Shown: positions 5,690-13,565 of the stretch, piece after piece
Position numbering within the stretch: position 1 is the first letter of the stretch
How the letters are laid out: each line of letters begins with the position of its first letter
Source: Clostridiaceae bacterium
GTDB lineage: Bacteria; Bacillota; Clostridia; Oscillospirales; Acutalibacteraceae
Assembly: GCA_904501875.1 (NCBI GenBank)
Contig: CAJGCQ010000007.1
Location: 1 to 22,776, forward strand
Reading direction: 5' to 3'
Length of the DNA: 22,776 nucleotides
The notes under the pieces: model-generated
Told to the model about the DNA's origin: nothing
The model's input: only the letters and a program-made list of their open reading frames with translations
The model's database searches: none
Position numbers and translations under genes: made by a program

Positions 5690-7606
5690 TTATGAAATTC
5701 TGACCTTGGTCCAAAGTGACTCGTAATGGTTTCTGATTTCAGGGTCCAAATCGTGATAATACTGTGTTTTGATTTTGAATTCTTCAGGTGGGTAAAGTAT
5801 GGGGTCATCCTTAAAGGAATATTCCTCATTGTTTATAACAGAAGTATTAGGTGAAGCATAGCAGATATATTCTGCATTTGCCAAAGCAACCTCGGGCTCT
5901 AACAGGAAGTTTATATAAATCATAGCCGCATCATAGTTTTGTGCGGTTTGAGGCACACAAACAGAATCTACAAAAATGTTTGTACCTTCCTTTGGGTAAA
6001 CGAATTCAAGGTCATCATTTGCCTCTTTCATGGTGTAAAAATCACCTGCATAATAAGGAGCAAGGGCGGCGTTGCCCGATTCCATTTTATTAAATACCTC
6101 GTCCATAACCCTTGCCTGTAACACCTTATTTTGTTCAATAAGCTTATCTGCGGCTTTAGTCCAGTCATCCTTATTACTGCTGTTGATATCAAGCCCCAAA
6201 GCAAACTGTGCTATTCCGAAGGCGTCTCTTGAGTTGTTAAAGGTAAGGATATTTCCGGCATATCGGCTGTCGAATAAAACCTCCCAGCTGTCAGGCTTTT
6301 CGGTAACGATTTTTGAGTTATAAATAAGTCCTACCATTCCTACATTATAAGGTACGGAATACTCATTATTTGGGTCGAAATAAAGATTTTTATAGCTTTC
6401 GTCAATATATGAGTAGTTTGAAATTTTAGAAAAATCCAACTTTTTAAGCATATTTTCCTTAATCATTCGGTGTATCATATAATCTGACGGAATAATTATA
6501 TCATAAGCAGAGGAGCCTGCCTTGATTTTTGCATACATTTCTTCGTTGCTTTCGAAGTAGCTGTAATTAACCTTAATTCCTGTAAGCTTTTCGAATGCGG
6601 CGTTGACATCGAGTGTGTCATCTGTGCCGTCGGAAATGTATTCTCCCCAGTTGTACACATTAAGTGTGGTACCCGCAAGGTCTCTGTTGTATTCGGACAC
6701 AACTGCGGTGCTGGTGTTTTTAAGATTGCGGCTTATAAGGGATATACCCGTCATTGCGGCAACGATAACTACACAAACCGCAACCGAAGCCATTTTCATA
6801 AGACGGGGCCTGAGCTTTGATTTTTTGTTTTCGCTCTTGGAAAGATTTACGAGTATAAGCAGTATCAGAACGGTTAAAAAGATTATGGTAGAAAGGGCGT
6901 ACATAGTCGGTTTAACCGTTTTTTTGGTCATTGAATAAATGCGGATAGGCAGGGTTTGGAAGGCTGTTCCCGATGTAAAGTAGCTTATAACGAAATCGTC
7001 AAGCGAGAGGGTAAAGGACATTATAAAGCCTGTAAAAATTCCGGGGTAGATTGCAGGTAAAACAACCTTTAAAAATGCCTTGACAGGGGTACATCCCAAA
7101 TCCTCGGCCGCTTCGGACAGATGGGAATCTGTTTGCTTTAATTTAGGTAGTACATTGAGTATAACATAGGGCAGGTTAAAGGTTATATGGGCACAAAGCA
7201 CTGTTCCAAAGCCTAAAGCCTCTTTTTTGCCCACCAAGCTTGCCATAAATACAAACAAAAGCATAAGTGAGACACCTGTTACAATTTCGGGTGTCATCAT
7301 AGGGATGTTTGTAACGGTGGTCATAGTGGTTTTTAAAATGCCCTTTTTCATTTTGTATATTCCCACAGCCGCAACAGTACCCAATACAGTTGCTATAACA
7401 GCCGAAAGCACGGCTAAAATAAGGGTGTTTTGTAGGGCGGAAATAGATTCACTGTCATAAAGCAGCTGTTCGTACCATTTAAGGGAGAAACCCTCAAAAA
7501 CAGAGGTGCTGCTTGAGCTGTTAAAGGAAAAAAAGGTCATTACCAAAAGCGGTGCATATAAGAACACTAACATTAAGGCGATAAATATTTTACGGAGAAT
7601 GCTCAT
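5690..7606 (-). CDS. potCD: fused spermidine/putrescine ABC transporter permease and substrate-binding protein (PotC-PotD)
   Basis: One 638-aa polypeptide joins an inner-membrane permease to its solute receptor. Residues 1-265 are PotC: six membrane segments and the EAA loop EAAEDLGCTPVKAFLKVVLPAIYPG (about 166-190) that docks the ATPase. A basic linker (SKSENKKSKLRPRLMK) leads to a seventh hydrophobic segment (about 270-291), then a PotD domain (about 310-638) with LNVYNWGEYI, YDIIIPSDYMI, NSRDAFGIAQFALG and APYYAGDFY. Six segments put the PotC end inside, so the seventh correctly places PotD outside without a lipoprotein signal. No stop or frameshift interrupts the joint, so the fusion is genuine. 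GGAGGTG precedes the ATG at 7606, which overlaps the potB stop by 4 bases. No separate potD exists here. The substrate is inferred from family resemblance. Confidence 0.92.
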   Translation of the reverse strand: MSILRKIFIALMLVFLYAPLLVMTFFSFNSSSSTSVFEGFSLKWYEQLLYDSESISALQNTLILAVLSAVIATVLGTVAAVGIYKMKKGILKTTMTTVTNIPMMTPEIVTGVSLMLLFVFMASLVGKKEALGFGTVLCAHITFNLPYVILNVLPKLKQTDSHLSEAAEDLGCTPVKAFLKVVLPAIYPGIFTGFIMSFTLSLDDFVISYFTSGTAFQTLPIRIYSMTKKTVKPTMYALSTIIFLTVLILLILVNLSKSENKKSKLRPRLMKMASVAVCVVIVAAMTGISLISRNLKNTSTAVVSEYNRDLAGTTLNVYNWGEYISDGTDDTLDVNAAFEKLTGIKVNYSYFESNEEMYAKIKAGSSAYDIIIPSDYMIHRMIKENMLKKLDFSKISNYSYIDESYKNLYFDPNNEYSVPYNVGMVGLIYNSKIVTEKPDSWEVLFDSRYAGNILTFNNSRDAFGIAQFALGLDINSSNKDDWTKAADKLIEQNKVLQARVMDEVFNKMESGNAALAPYYAGDFYTMKEANDDLEFVYPKEGTNIFVDSVCVPQTAQNYDAAMIYINFLLEPEVALANAEYICYASPNTSVINNEEYSFKDDPILYPPEEFKIKTQYYHDLDPEIRNHYESLWTKVRIS

Positions 7607-8421
7607 ATCATAACACCTCCACTGTCAGAATCGCCGAATTTATTCATTATGGCAATACTTATAATAATGAATATCATAAGCACCAAAGACATTGAAGCAC
7701 CTAACGGATAGTTGGGTATTTTAAACTGGGTTTCAATAATATCGCCCACTAAAAGTATCATTCCGTTACCGAGCTTTTGCGAGATGTAGAATGTGCTGAT
7801 AGAGGGGACAAAGACCATGGTAATACCCGAAAGAACGCCGGGTATACTTAAAGGCACAACAACCCTTTTAAGCTTGGAAAAGGCATTTGAGCCCAAATCC
7901 TCCGCCGCTTCGAGAAGAGAATTATCTATTTTTGAAATGGTGGTGTAAATAGGTAAAATCATATATGGGATATAGTCGTATACCATACCGAGTATTACGG
8001 CACCCGGAGTCCCCATTAATTTAATGCTTCCGAATCCCAAGAGGTTAAGCAATCTGTTTAAAACACCGTTGTTATCCAAAATCACGGTCCAAGAATAGGT
8101 TTTTATAAGCAGATTCATCCACATGGGAAGCATAACAAGCAGAACCATCATTTTTTGAGAGCTTACAGAGGATTTTGTTAAGAAGTAGGCGAAAGGGTAG
8201 GCTAGCAACAGGCAGATTGCCGTTGCAACCAAAGCATATATTATTGAGGTTATAAAAACGCCCTTATACTGTGCTAATTCATATATGTTTGCAAAGGTGA
8301 AACCGCCGTCTTGGTCTAAAAAAGTATAGTAAAGAACAATAAACAGCGGGACAATAATAAATATTGCCGACCATACAGCACAGGGGGCATTAAGCAACCT
8401 CTTGCCTAAAGAAGTTTTCAT
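7603..8421 (-). CDS. potB: spermidine/putrescine ABC transporter permease PotB
   Basis: This inner-membrane permease subunit forms the channel with the PotC part of the downstream fusion. The 272-aa protein has about six hydrophobic segments (first at about residues 13-33, AVWSAIFIIVPLFIVLYYTF) and the cytoplasmic EAA loop EAAEDLGSNAFSKLKRVVVPLSIPG (about 172-196). Length is normal for PotB. Its ATG overlaps the potA stop by 4 bases (ATGA) and its own stop overlaps potCD in the same way, indicating tight translational coupling of the operon. Confidence 0.93.
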   Translation of the reverse strand: MKTSLGKRLLNAPCAVWSAIFIIVPLFIVLYYTFLDQDGGFTFANIYELAQYKGVFITSIIYALVATAICLLLAYPFAYFLTKSSVSSQKMMVLLVMLPMWMNLLIKTYSWTVILDNNGVLNRLLNLLGFGSIKLMGTPGAVILGMVYDYIPYMILPIYTTISKIDNSLLEAAEDLGSNAFSKLKRVVVPLSIPGVLSGITMVFVPSISTFYISQKLGNGMILLVGDIIETQFKIPNYPLGASMSLVLMIFIIISIAIMNKFGDSDSGGVMI

Positions 8422-9542
8422 TTTGCCGCTTCCTCCGCCATTTCGTTCATTTCGTCCATTTCCTCGCTGTAGGAGGAATAGTCACCGTAAAGTCCCGAAT
8501 ACCTGGACTTTTTCATTATATGAATAGCGTCAGGCTCAATATAGAGACCTACATTATCCCCTACAAAATGCTCGTCGGTAGTTTGAATCATCCACTTAAA
8601 GCCGCCGATGTCAACAATAATCTCGTAATGCACACCTAAGAATGCCACCGAGGTAACCTGTCCCTTAAGCATTCCTTTTTCGGGGGCTACAATATCCACA
8701 TCCTCGGGGCGCACCACAACATCGACCAACTCATTTTCGGCAAAACCCTTATCAAGACAGTCGAATTTCTGCCCTGAAAATTCAACAAAATAATCCCGAA
8801 GCATGTTACCGTCTACAATGTTTGATTCGCCGATAAAGTCCGCCACAAAGGCGTTCTGCGGTTCATTATATATATCCTGCGGAGAGCCCACCTGCTGGAT
8901 TTTACCGCCGTCCATTACCACTACTCGGTCGGACATAGTAAGGGCTTCCTCTTGGTCGTGGGTTACGAATATAAATGTAATCCCCAACTGCTGCTGAATC
9001 TTTTTTAGCTCCTTTTGCATATCCTTACGAAGCTTTAAATCGAGTGCGGCGAGGGGCTCGTCAAGAAGCAGTACCTTCGGGTGATTGGCGATAGCTCTGG
9101 CTATAGCAACCCTTTGCTGCTGACCGCCCGAAAGGGTGTCAATATGACGCTTTTCAAGCCCCGCTAAGTTTACGAGTCTTAACATCTCCGCAACCTTTTC
9201 CTTGATTTCCTTTTCGGGGCGTTTTTTCACCCGCAGACCGAAAGCGATGTTTTCATAAACATTAAGGTGCGGAAACAGCGCATAACGCTGAAAAATGGTG
9301 TTTACCTGCCGTTTGTAGGAAGGAACACCATTGATTTTTTCGCCTCCAAACAAAACATCGCCCGAATCAGGCTCCAAAAAGCCTGCGATAAGCCTTAAGG
9401 TTGTGGTCTTTCCGCAACCCGACGGTCCCAACAGAGTGATAAACTCCTTATCCTTGATTTCAAGGTTTAGTCCGTCCAAGACCTGCTCGCCGTCAAAAGC
9501 GACCGAAATGTTTTTTAGCTCTACGATATTTTCTTTTTCCAT
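8418..9542 (-). CDS. potA: spermidine/putrescine ABC transporter ATP-binding protein PotA
   Basis: This cytoplasmic ATPase energises polyamine uptake through PotB and PotCD. The 374-aa protein shows Walker A GPSGCGKTT (residues 39-47), a Q-loop (NTIFQRYALFPHL), signature LSGGQQQRVAIARA, Walker B VLLLDEPLAALD and the H-loop THDQEEA, followed by a C-terminal TOBE-type domain (about 240-350, with VVVRPEDVDIV). The last 20 or so residues are an acidic Glu/Met-rich tail that is unusual for the family. The start is set by GGGGG 8 bases before the ATG. It is the first gene of the operon, transcribed from the 9797-9825 promoter through a 250-nt leader. Confidence 0.95.
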   Translation of the reverse strand: MEKENIVELKNISVAFDGEQVLDGLNLEIKDKEFITLLGPSGCGKTTTLRLIAGFLEPDSGDVLFGGEKINGVPSYKRQVNTIFQRYALFPHLNVYENIAFGLRVKKRPEKEIKEKVAEMLRLVNLAGLEKRHIDTLSGGQQQRVAIARAIANHPKVLLLDEPLAALDLKLRKDMQKELKKIQQQLGITFIFVTHDQEEALTMSDRVVVMDGGKIQQVGSPQDIYNEPQNAFVADFIGESNIVDGNMLRDYFVEFSGQKFDCLDKGFAENELVDVVVRPEDVDIVAPEKGMLKGQVTSVAFLGVHYEIIVDIGGFKWMIQTTDEHFVGDNVGLYIEPDAIHIMKKSRYSGLYGDYSSYSEEMDEMNEMAEEAAK

Positions 9543-9790
9543 AAAAGCATCCCCCTTTGTTCAACACTCAAATGTCGACACAAGAATAATATTCCGATTT
9601 TTACGGCAAAGTGCGTGCCGCAAAATCTACCCTGTGCGATACCCGCAGCTTCTTCGTAATATGCCCTGAACAAAGGGTTTTTCATAGTTTTCTGAAGTGC
9701 TTCACACCCCGAAACTACGGCATAAAATCTGAAACCGCTCTCTACACAGATGCCTTCATTAAACATATTAAGTTTTTTATGTTCAACTAA
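9543..9790 (-). promoter_or_regulatory. long untranslated leader of the pot operon
   Basis: About 250 nt separate the predicted transcription start (about 9790) from the potA ATG. The RNA has a short self-complementary stretch (CGGCA ... TGCCG, near 9600-9625) but no U-tract terminator, and I recognise no known riboswitch. An 81-codon frame (9766-9521) crosses it and overlaps the first potA codons; it has no Shine-Dalgarno and no family I recognise. The length suggests regulation, possibly by polyamine supply, but this is inference. Confidence 0.35.
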
Positions 9791-9796
9791 TTAAAG

Positions 9797-9825
9797 ACTA
9801 TACAATGAAAAGCTTTAAATGTCAA
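9797..9825 (-). promoter_or_regulatory. sigma-A promoter of the potA-potB-potCD operon
   Basis: Minus strand TTGACA (9825-9820), a 17-base spacer and TATAGT (9802-9797). The -35 box is perfect and the -10 box matches five of six. Predicted start near 9790. It diverges from the ruv promoter about 150 bases away. Confidence 0.7.
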
Positions 9826-9972
9826 GTATAATTTGCGTTTTTTCTACAGTTTTCTAATGAATTTTGAGCTGAATTTTGAAAAACTCTTAAATGCTCGTTT
9901 TTTCTCGTTTTTCCTCAGAAATACTCGCTTTTTGAAAAAATCGGAAAATTAGGGCTTTGCTTCATAAAAATG
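9826..9972. other. AT-rich spacer between divergent pot and ruv promoters
   Basis: No gene is visible. The stretch has short internal repeats: GAATTTTGA twice (9859-9879) and three similar CTCGTTTTT/CTCGCTTTTT blocks between about 9894 and 9943. I find no GAAC-N4-GTTC LexA-type box that would link ruvCAB to the SOS response. The repeats could be protein-binding sites or simple AT-rich drift. Confidence 0.35.
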
Positions 9973-10001
9973 TTGATGTATTTTATTATTTATGATATAA
10001 T
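9973..10001 (+). promoter_or_regulatory. sigma-A promoter of the ruvCAB-glmM-ecf-truA gene run
   Basis: Plus strand TTGATG (9973-9978), a 17-base spacer and TATAAT (9996-10001). Start near 10008, so the leader to the ruvC TTG is about 37 nt. It is the only clear promoter I see ahead of about 12 kb of tightly spaced plus-strand genes. Confidence 0.7.
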
Positions 10002-10044
10002 TGTCTATAAATATAATGTCATATTATGCTTTGGAGGCAGAGCC

Positions 10045-10548
10045 TTGAGAATTTTAGGCATAGACCCGGGTTACGCAACGATAGGCTACGGTGTTGTGGA
10101 TTACGATAAAAACCGCTTCAAAACCGTAGGCTTCGGCGCTATCACAACTGCGGCGGGCGTTCCTTTCCCGAAGAGAATTAAGGATATATATAACGATATG
10201 ATAACCGTTATTGAAAGGTTTAAGCCTGATGAAATGTCGGTTGAAAAGCTTTATTTTAATACCAACACCACAACGGCTATTGATGTAGCCCAGGCGAGGG
10301 GCGTGATAGTGCTTGCCGCCGAAAACAGCGGTATTCCTGTTTTTGAGTACACACCGCTTCAGGTAAAGCAGTCTATAACGGGATACGGCAGAGCAGAAAA
10401 ACGGCAGGTTATGGAAATGGTTAAGAGCTTTTTAAATTTACAAAAGGTTCCCAAGCCCGACGACACCGCCGATGCGCTGGCTTTAGCCGTTTGCCACGGG
10501 CATTATTCGGGCTCGGCTTATTCAAAACTTTGGAGTGAAAATAAATGA
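10045..10548 (+). CDS. ruvC: Holliday junction endonuclease RuvC
   Basis: RuvC resolves Holliday junctions by symmetric nicking in recombination repair, working with RuvAB. The four catalytic acids are visible: D7 (GIDPG), E67 (SVEKLYF), and D140 and D143 (KPDDTADALA). With the TTG start at 10045 the protein is 167 aa, the usual RuvC length, and D7 falls at its canonical position; GGAGG lies 6 bases upstream. A longer in-frame extension back to 9970 would begin inside the promoter and is rejected. The stop overlaps the ruvA start by 4 bases (ATGA). Confidence 0.95.
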   Translation: MRILGIDPGYATIGYGVVDYDKNRFKTVGFGAITTAAGVPFPKRIKDIYNDMITVIERFKPDEMSVEKLYFNTNTTTAIDVAQARGVIVLAAENSGIPVFEYTPLQVKQSITGYGRAEKRQVMEMVKSFLNLQKVPKPDDTADALALAVCHGHYSGSAYSKLWSENK

Positions 10549-11147
10549 TATCATCTTTAAGAGGCAGGCTTATTTATACAGATAATACCTCCGCTGTGGT
10601 TGAGTGCGGCGGGGTTGGGTTTCGCTGTGCCGTAACAAAAAACACCCTTTATAAGCTCCCGCAAAAGGGGGAAGAGATTTTTCTTTACACTTATCTTGCG
10701 GTACGTGAGGACGCACTTGATTTGTATGGCTTTTTTGAGGAAGAGGAACTAAACGCCTTTAAGCTTATAACCTCGGTTAACGGAGTGGGCGCTAAAATAG
10801 GAATATCGATGCTTTCGGAGTTTAGCGCTTCAAGCCTTACCGTTTACATAGCAAGCGGAGACGCAAAGGCGCTTACAGCTGCGGCGGGTGTGGGTATTAA
10901 GCTTGCACAAAGGATTGTGCTTGAGTTAAAGGATAAGGTGGGCTCACTCGAAATCGATAACGGCATAGATTTAAGGGCGGTTGGTAACGCTACCGTAAAC
11001 GGAAATTCGGCTGAAGCAGTTGCGGCGCTTGTGTCCCTTGGCTATACAAAGTCGGAAGCTTCTTTAGCCGTTGGTAAGCTTGACCAAACGCTATCTGCCG
11101 AGGAACTCATTAAACAGGCACTTAAAACTCTTGCAAGGGGGATATAA
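10545..11147 (+). CDS. ruvA: Holliday junction branch migration protein RuvA
   Basis: The tetrameric RuvA clamps the four-way junction and loads RuvB. The 200-aa protein shows an N-terminal OB-fold (MISSLRGRLIYTDNTSAVVE), tandem helix-hairpin-helix motifs (ITSVNGVGAKIGISML at about residues 73-88, and AAAGVGIKLAQRIVLELKDK at about 107-126), a short flexible linker and a C-terminal RuvB-contact domain (about 155-200, AVAALVSLGYTKSEASLAV). It overlaps ruvC by 4 bases and is followed 3 bases later by ruvB, so the three are translated as a block. Confidence 0.95.
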   Translation: MISSLRGRLIYTDNTSAVVECGGVGFRCAVTKNTLYKLPQKGEEIFLYTYLAVREDALDLYGFFEEEELNAFKLITSVNGVGAKIGISMLSEFSASSLTVYIASGDAKALTAAAGVGIKLAQRIVLELKDKVGSLEIDNGIDLRAVGNATVNGNSAEAVAALVSLGYTKSEASLAVGKLDQTLSAEELIKQALKTLARGI

Positions 11148-11150
11148 TTC

Positions 11151-12197
11151 TTGATTGAGCAGGAAATGGATTTTGAAAACCGCATAGTCTCGCCTGAGTA
11201 TAATTACAACGAGGACGATGCGGAATTAAGCCTTAGACCTAAATCTTTAAATGAATATATCGGGCAGGGTAAGGTTAAGGAAAATTTAAGTATATATATT
11301 AAGGCGGCTTTGGGCCGTCACGAAACGCTTGACCATGTTTTGCTTTACGGTCCTCCGGGGCTTGGTAAAACCACCCTTTCGGGTATTATTGCAAAGGAAA
11401 TGGGGGTAAACCTGCGGGTCACCTCGGGTCCCGCTATCGAAAAGCAGGGGGACTTGGTGGCGATACTCACCTCACTTAACGAGGGTGATGTGCTCTTTAT
11501 TGACGAGATACACCGCCTTTCCCGCAATGTTGAGGAAATTCTGTACCCCGCTATGGAGGACTTTTCCCTTGATATAATTCTCGGTAAAGGCCCCTCCGCC
11601 CGTTCCATAAGGCTTGATGTGCCCCACTTTACCCTTGTAGGGGCCACAACCCGTTCGGGTCAGCTTACAGCACCGCTTCGAGACCGTTTCGGCGTACTGT
11701 TAAGGCTGGAACTTTACTCTCCCGAGGATTTGGCGAAGATTATCACCCGTTCTGCGGGGATACTGGGTATCGGCATTGAAAGGGACGGAGCTTTGGAAAT
11801 AGCTTCACGCTCACGGGGAACACCTCGAATTGCAAACCGCCTTTTAAAGCGTGTGCGGGATATTGCCGAGGTCGAGTATAACGGCGAAATCACCGAGGAG
11901 GTGGCGAGAGCCGCACTTACAAGGTTTGAAATTGATGAATTGGGACTTGACGATTTCGACCGCAAAATGCTTACCACCATTATTAATAATTATCAAGGCG
12001 GCCCTGTGGGGCTTGACACCTTGGCGGCGGCGTTGGGCGAGGAATCGGTCACTATTGAAGATGTTTACGAGCCTTACTTAATGCAGATAGGCTTTTTAAC
12101 AAGGACTGCGCGGGGCAGATGCGTAACGGCTCTTGCTTATGACCATTTAGGTATTCCGCGGGGCGGGGAAAGCTCCGCTCAGCAAACTATATTTTAA
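11151..12197 (+). CDS. ruvB: Holliday junction branch migration helicase RuvB
   Basis: This hexameric AAA+ motor pulls DNA through the RuvA-bound junction. The 348-aa protein carries Walker A GPPGLGKTT (residues 67-75), Walker B LFIDEIHRL, sensor 1 GATTRSG, the arginine-finger region RDRFG and the C-terminal winged helix (TARGRCVT, AYDHLG). It starts with TTG at 11151, 9 bases after AAGGGGG at the end of ruvA. All three ruv genes are together in the order C-A-B, so the resolvasome is complete here. An RNA-level link to SOS control is not visible. Confidence 0.96.
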   Translation: MIEQEMDFENRIVSPEYNYNEDDAELSLRPKSLNEYIGQGKVKENLSIYIKAALGRHETLDHVLLYGPPGLGKTTLSGIIAKEMGVNLRVTSGPAIEKQGDLVAILTSLNEGDVLFIDEIHRLSRNVEEILYPAMEDFSLDIILGKGPSARSIRLDVPHFTLVGATTRSGQLTAPLRDRFGVLLRLELYSPEDLAKIITRSAGILGIGIERDGALEIASRSRGTPRIANRLLKRVRDIAEVEYNGEITEEVARAALTRFEIDELGLDDFDRKMLTTIINNYQGGPVGLDTLAAALGEESVTIEDVYEPYLMQIGFLTRTARGRCVTALAYDHLGIPRGGESSAQQTIF

Positions 12198-12218
12198 AGA
12201 ATATAAGGAGAGAAAATT

Positions 12219-13565
12219 ATGGGAAGATTATTCGGAACAGACGGGGCGAGAGGTATTGCCAATAAAGAGCTAACCTGCGAGCTTGCTACAAATATAGGCA
12301 GAGCAGCGGCGTATGTGCTGACCGAGAAGACCACCGAAAAGCCCAAGGTGCTTATCGGCAAGGATACCCGTGTTTCTTCAAATATGCTTGAAATGGCACT
12401 TGCGGCAGGGCTTTGCTCGGTTGGTGCCGATGTTGTGCTTGTGGGCTTTGTACCTACACCTGCTGTTGCGTATCTTGTAAAGGATAGGCAGGCCGATGCG
12501 GGAATTATGATTTCCGCATCCCACAATCCCTGCGAATATAACGGAATTAAGATATTTGATTCCAACGGCTTTAAGCTGCCCGACGCTTTGGAGGAGAAAA
12601 TTGAGGCGCTTGTGCTTGACGATATGAGCCCTATTGAGTTCCCCGTGGGCGGAGATGTCGGCAGTGTATTTATGCGCTACGACTACGTTGATTTGTATAT
12701 TGACCACCTTGCAGAGTCGGTAAACGCTGACCTTTCGGGGCTTAAGATTGCTATTGACTGCGCAAACGGCTGTGCGTCCTACACCGCCGAAAAGCTGTTT
12801 ACAAGGCTCGGAGCTCAGGTACATATGATGCACGACAGCCCGAACGGCGTAAATATTAACGCCCGTTGCGGCTCTACACATATGGACGACCTCGTTGACT
12901 ATGTAAACGGCCACGAGGTTGATTTAGGCCTTGCGTTTGACGGCGACTCCGACCGCTGTTTGGCTCTCGATGAGAACGGAAAGCTTATTGACGGCGACCG
13001 TATGATAGCCGTTTTTGCGCTTGATATGAAAAACCGAGGCGTTTTAAAGGACGAAACCGCCGTTGTTACGGTTATGACCAACTTGGGCTTTAAGCATTTT
13101 GCGGAGCATAACGGAATTGCCGTGAAAGAGACCAAGGTAGGCGACCGCTATGTGCTTGAGGAAATGGTAAAGCATGATTATAAGATAGGCGGCGAGCAGT
13201 CGGGACATATTATATTCAGAGACTTTGCTACAACAGGGGACGGTCAGCTTTCGGGCGCAATATTAGCGGCTATTCTTAAAAGAAGCGGAAAATCCGCCTC
13301 GGCGGTTGCCTCAGTTATGACGGTATTACCCCAGACCCTCGTTAATATCAAAGCTCCCGCCGAGCTTAAGGCAAAGCTTGACACAGACGAAGATATTAAA
13401 AATACTATTGAAAATGTTAAAAAGACCTTGGGCAGCCGAGGCAGAATTTTGGTAAGGGCGTCGGGAACCGAGCCCCTTATACGCGTAATGCTTGAGGGCG
13501 AGAATATTGCCGAGATTAAGAGCCTTGCAAAGAATGTTGCAAAGGTTATTGAAGGGAAGGCTTAA
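12219..13565 (+). CDS. glmM: phosphoglucosamine mutase
   Basis: It interconverts glucosamine-6-phosphate and glucosamine-1-phosphate, the step before UDP-GlcNAc for peptidoglycan. Landmarks in the 448-aa protein are the N-terminal GTDGARG, the phosphoserine loop ISASHNP with catalytic Ser101, the metal-binding DGDSDR (about residues 240-245), the sugar loop GGEQSGHI and the phosphate-binding RASGTEPLIRVM near the C-terminus. The ATG is placed by AAGGAGAG 6 bases upstream. It follows ruvB by 21 bases and abuts the next gene with no spacer, so it is probably co-transcribed with the ruv genes. The usual Firmicute partners cdaA and ybbR are absent here. Confidence 0.96.
   Translation: MGRLFGTDGARGIANKELTCELATNIGRAAAYVLTEKTTEKPKVLIGKDTRVSSNMLEMALAAGLCSVGADVVLVGFVPTPAVAYLVKDRQADAGIMISASHNPCEYNGIKIFDSNGFKLPDALEEKIEALVLDDMSPIEFPVGGDVGSVFMRYDYVDLYIDHLAESVNADLSGLKIAIDCANGCASYTAEKLFTRLGAQVHMMHDSPNGVNINARCGSTHMDDLVDYVNGHEVDLGLAFDGDSDRCLALDENGKLIDGDRMIAVFALDMKNRGVLKDETAVVTVMTNLGFKHFAEHNGIAVKETKVGDRYVLEEMVKHDYKIGGEQSGHIIFRDFATTGDGQLSGAILAAILKRSGKSASAVASVMTVLPQTLVNIKAPAELKAKLDTDEDIKNTIENVKKTLGSRGRILVRASGTEPLIRVMLEGENIAEIKSLAKNVAKVIEGKA

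Noticed and set aside
9521..9766. 81-codon minus-strand frame as a real protein gene
   Set aside because: No Shine-Dalgarno, no recognisable family, and it overlaps potA; kept only as an open question about the leader.
9543..9790. Glycine, cobalamin, TPP or T-box element in the pot leader
   Set aside because: A few short matches such as GTAGAGAGC, but none of the conserved cores or a terminator/antiterminator pair is present.
9826..9972. LexA (SOS) operator before ruvC
   Set aside because: No GAAC-N4-GTTC type palindrome found; only CTCGTTTTT-like short repeats.
12378..12914. 178-codon frame opposite glmM
   Set aside because: Shadow frame of a strongly conserved gene, with no promoter or ribosome site.
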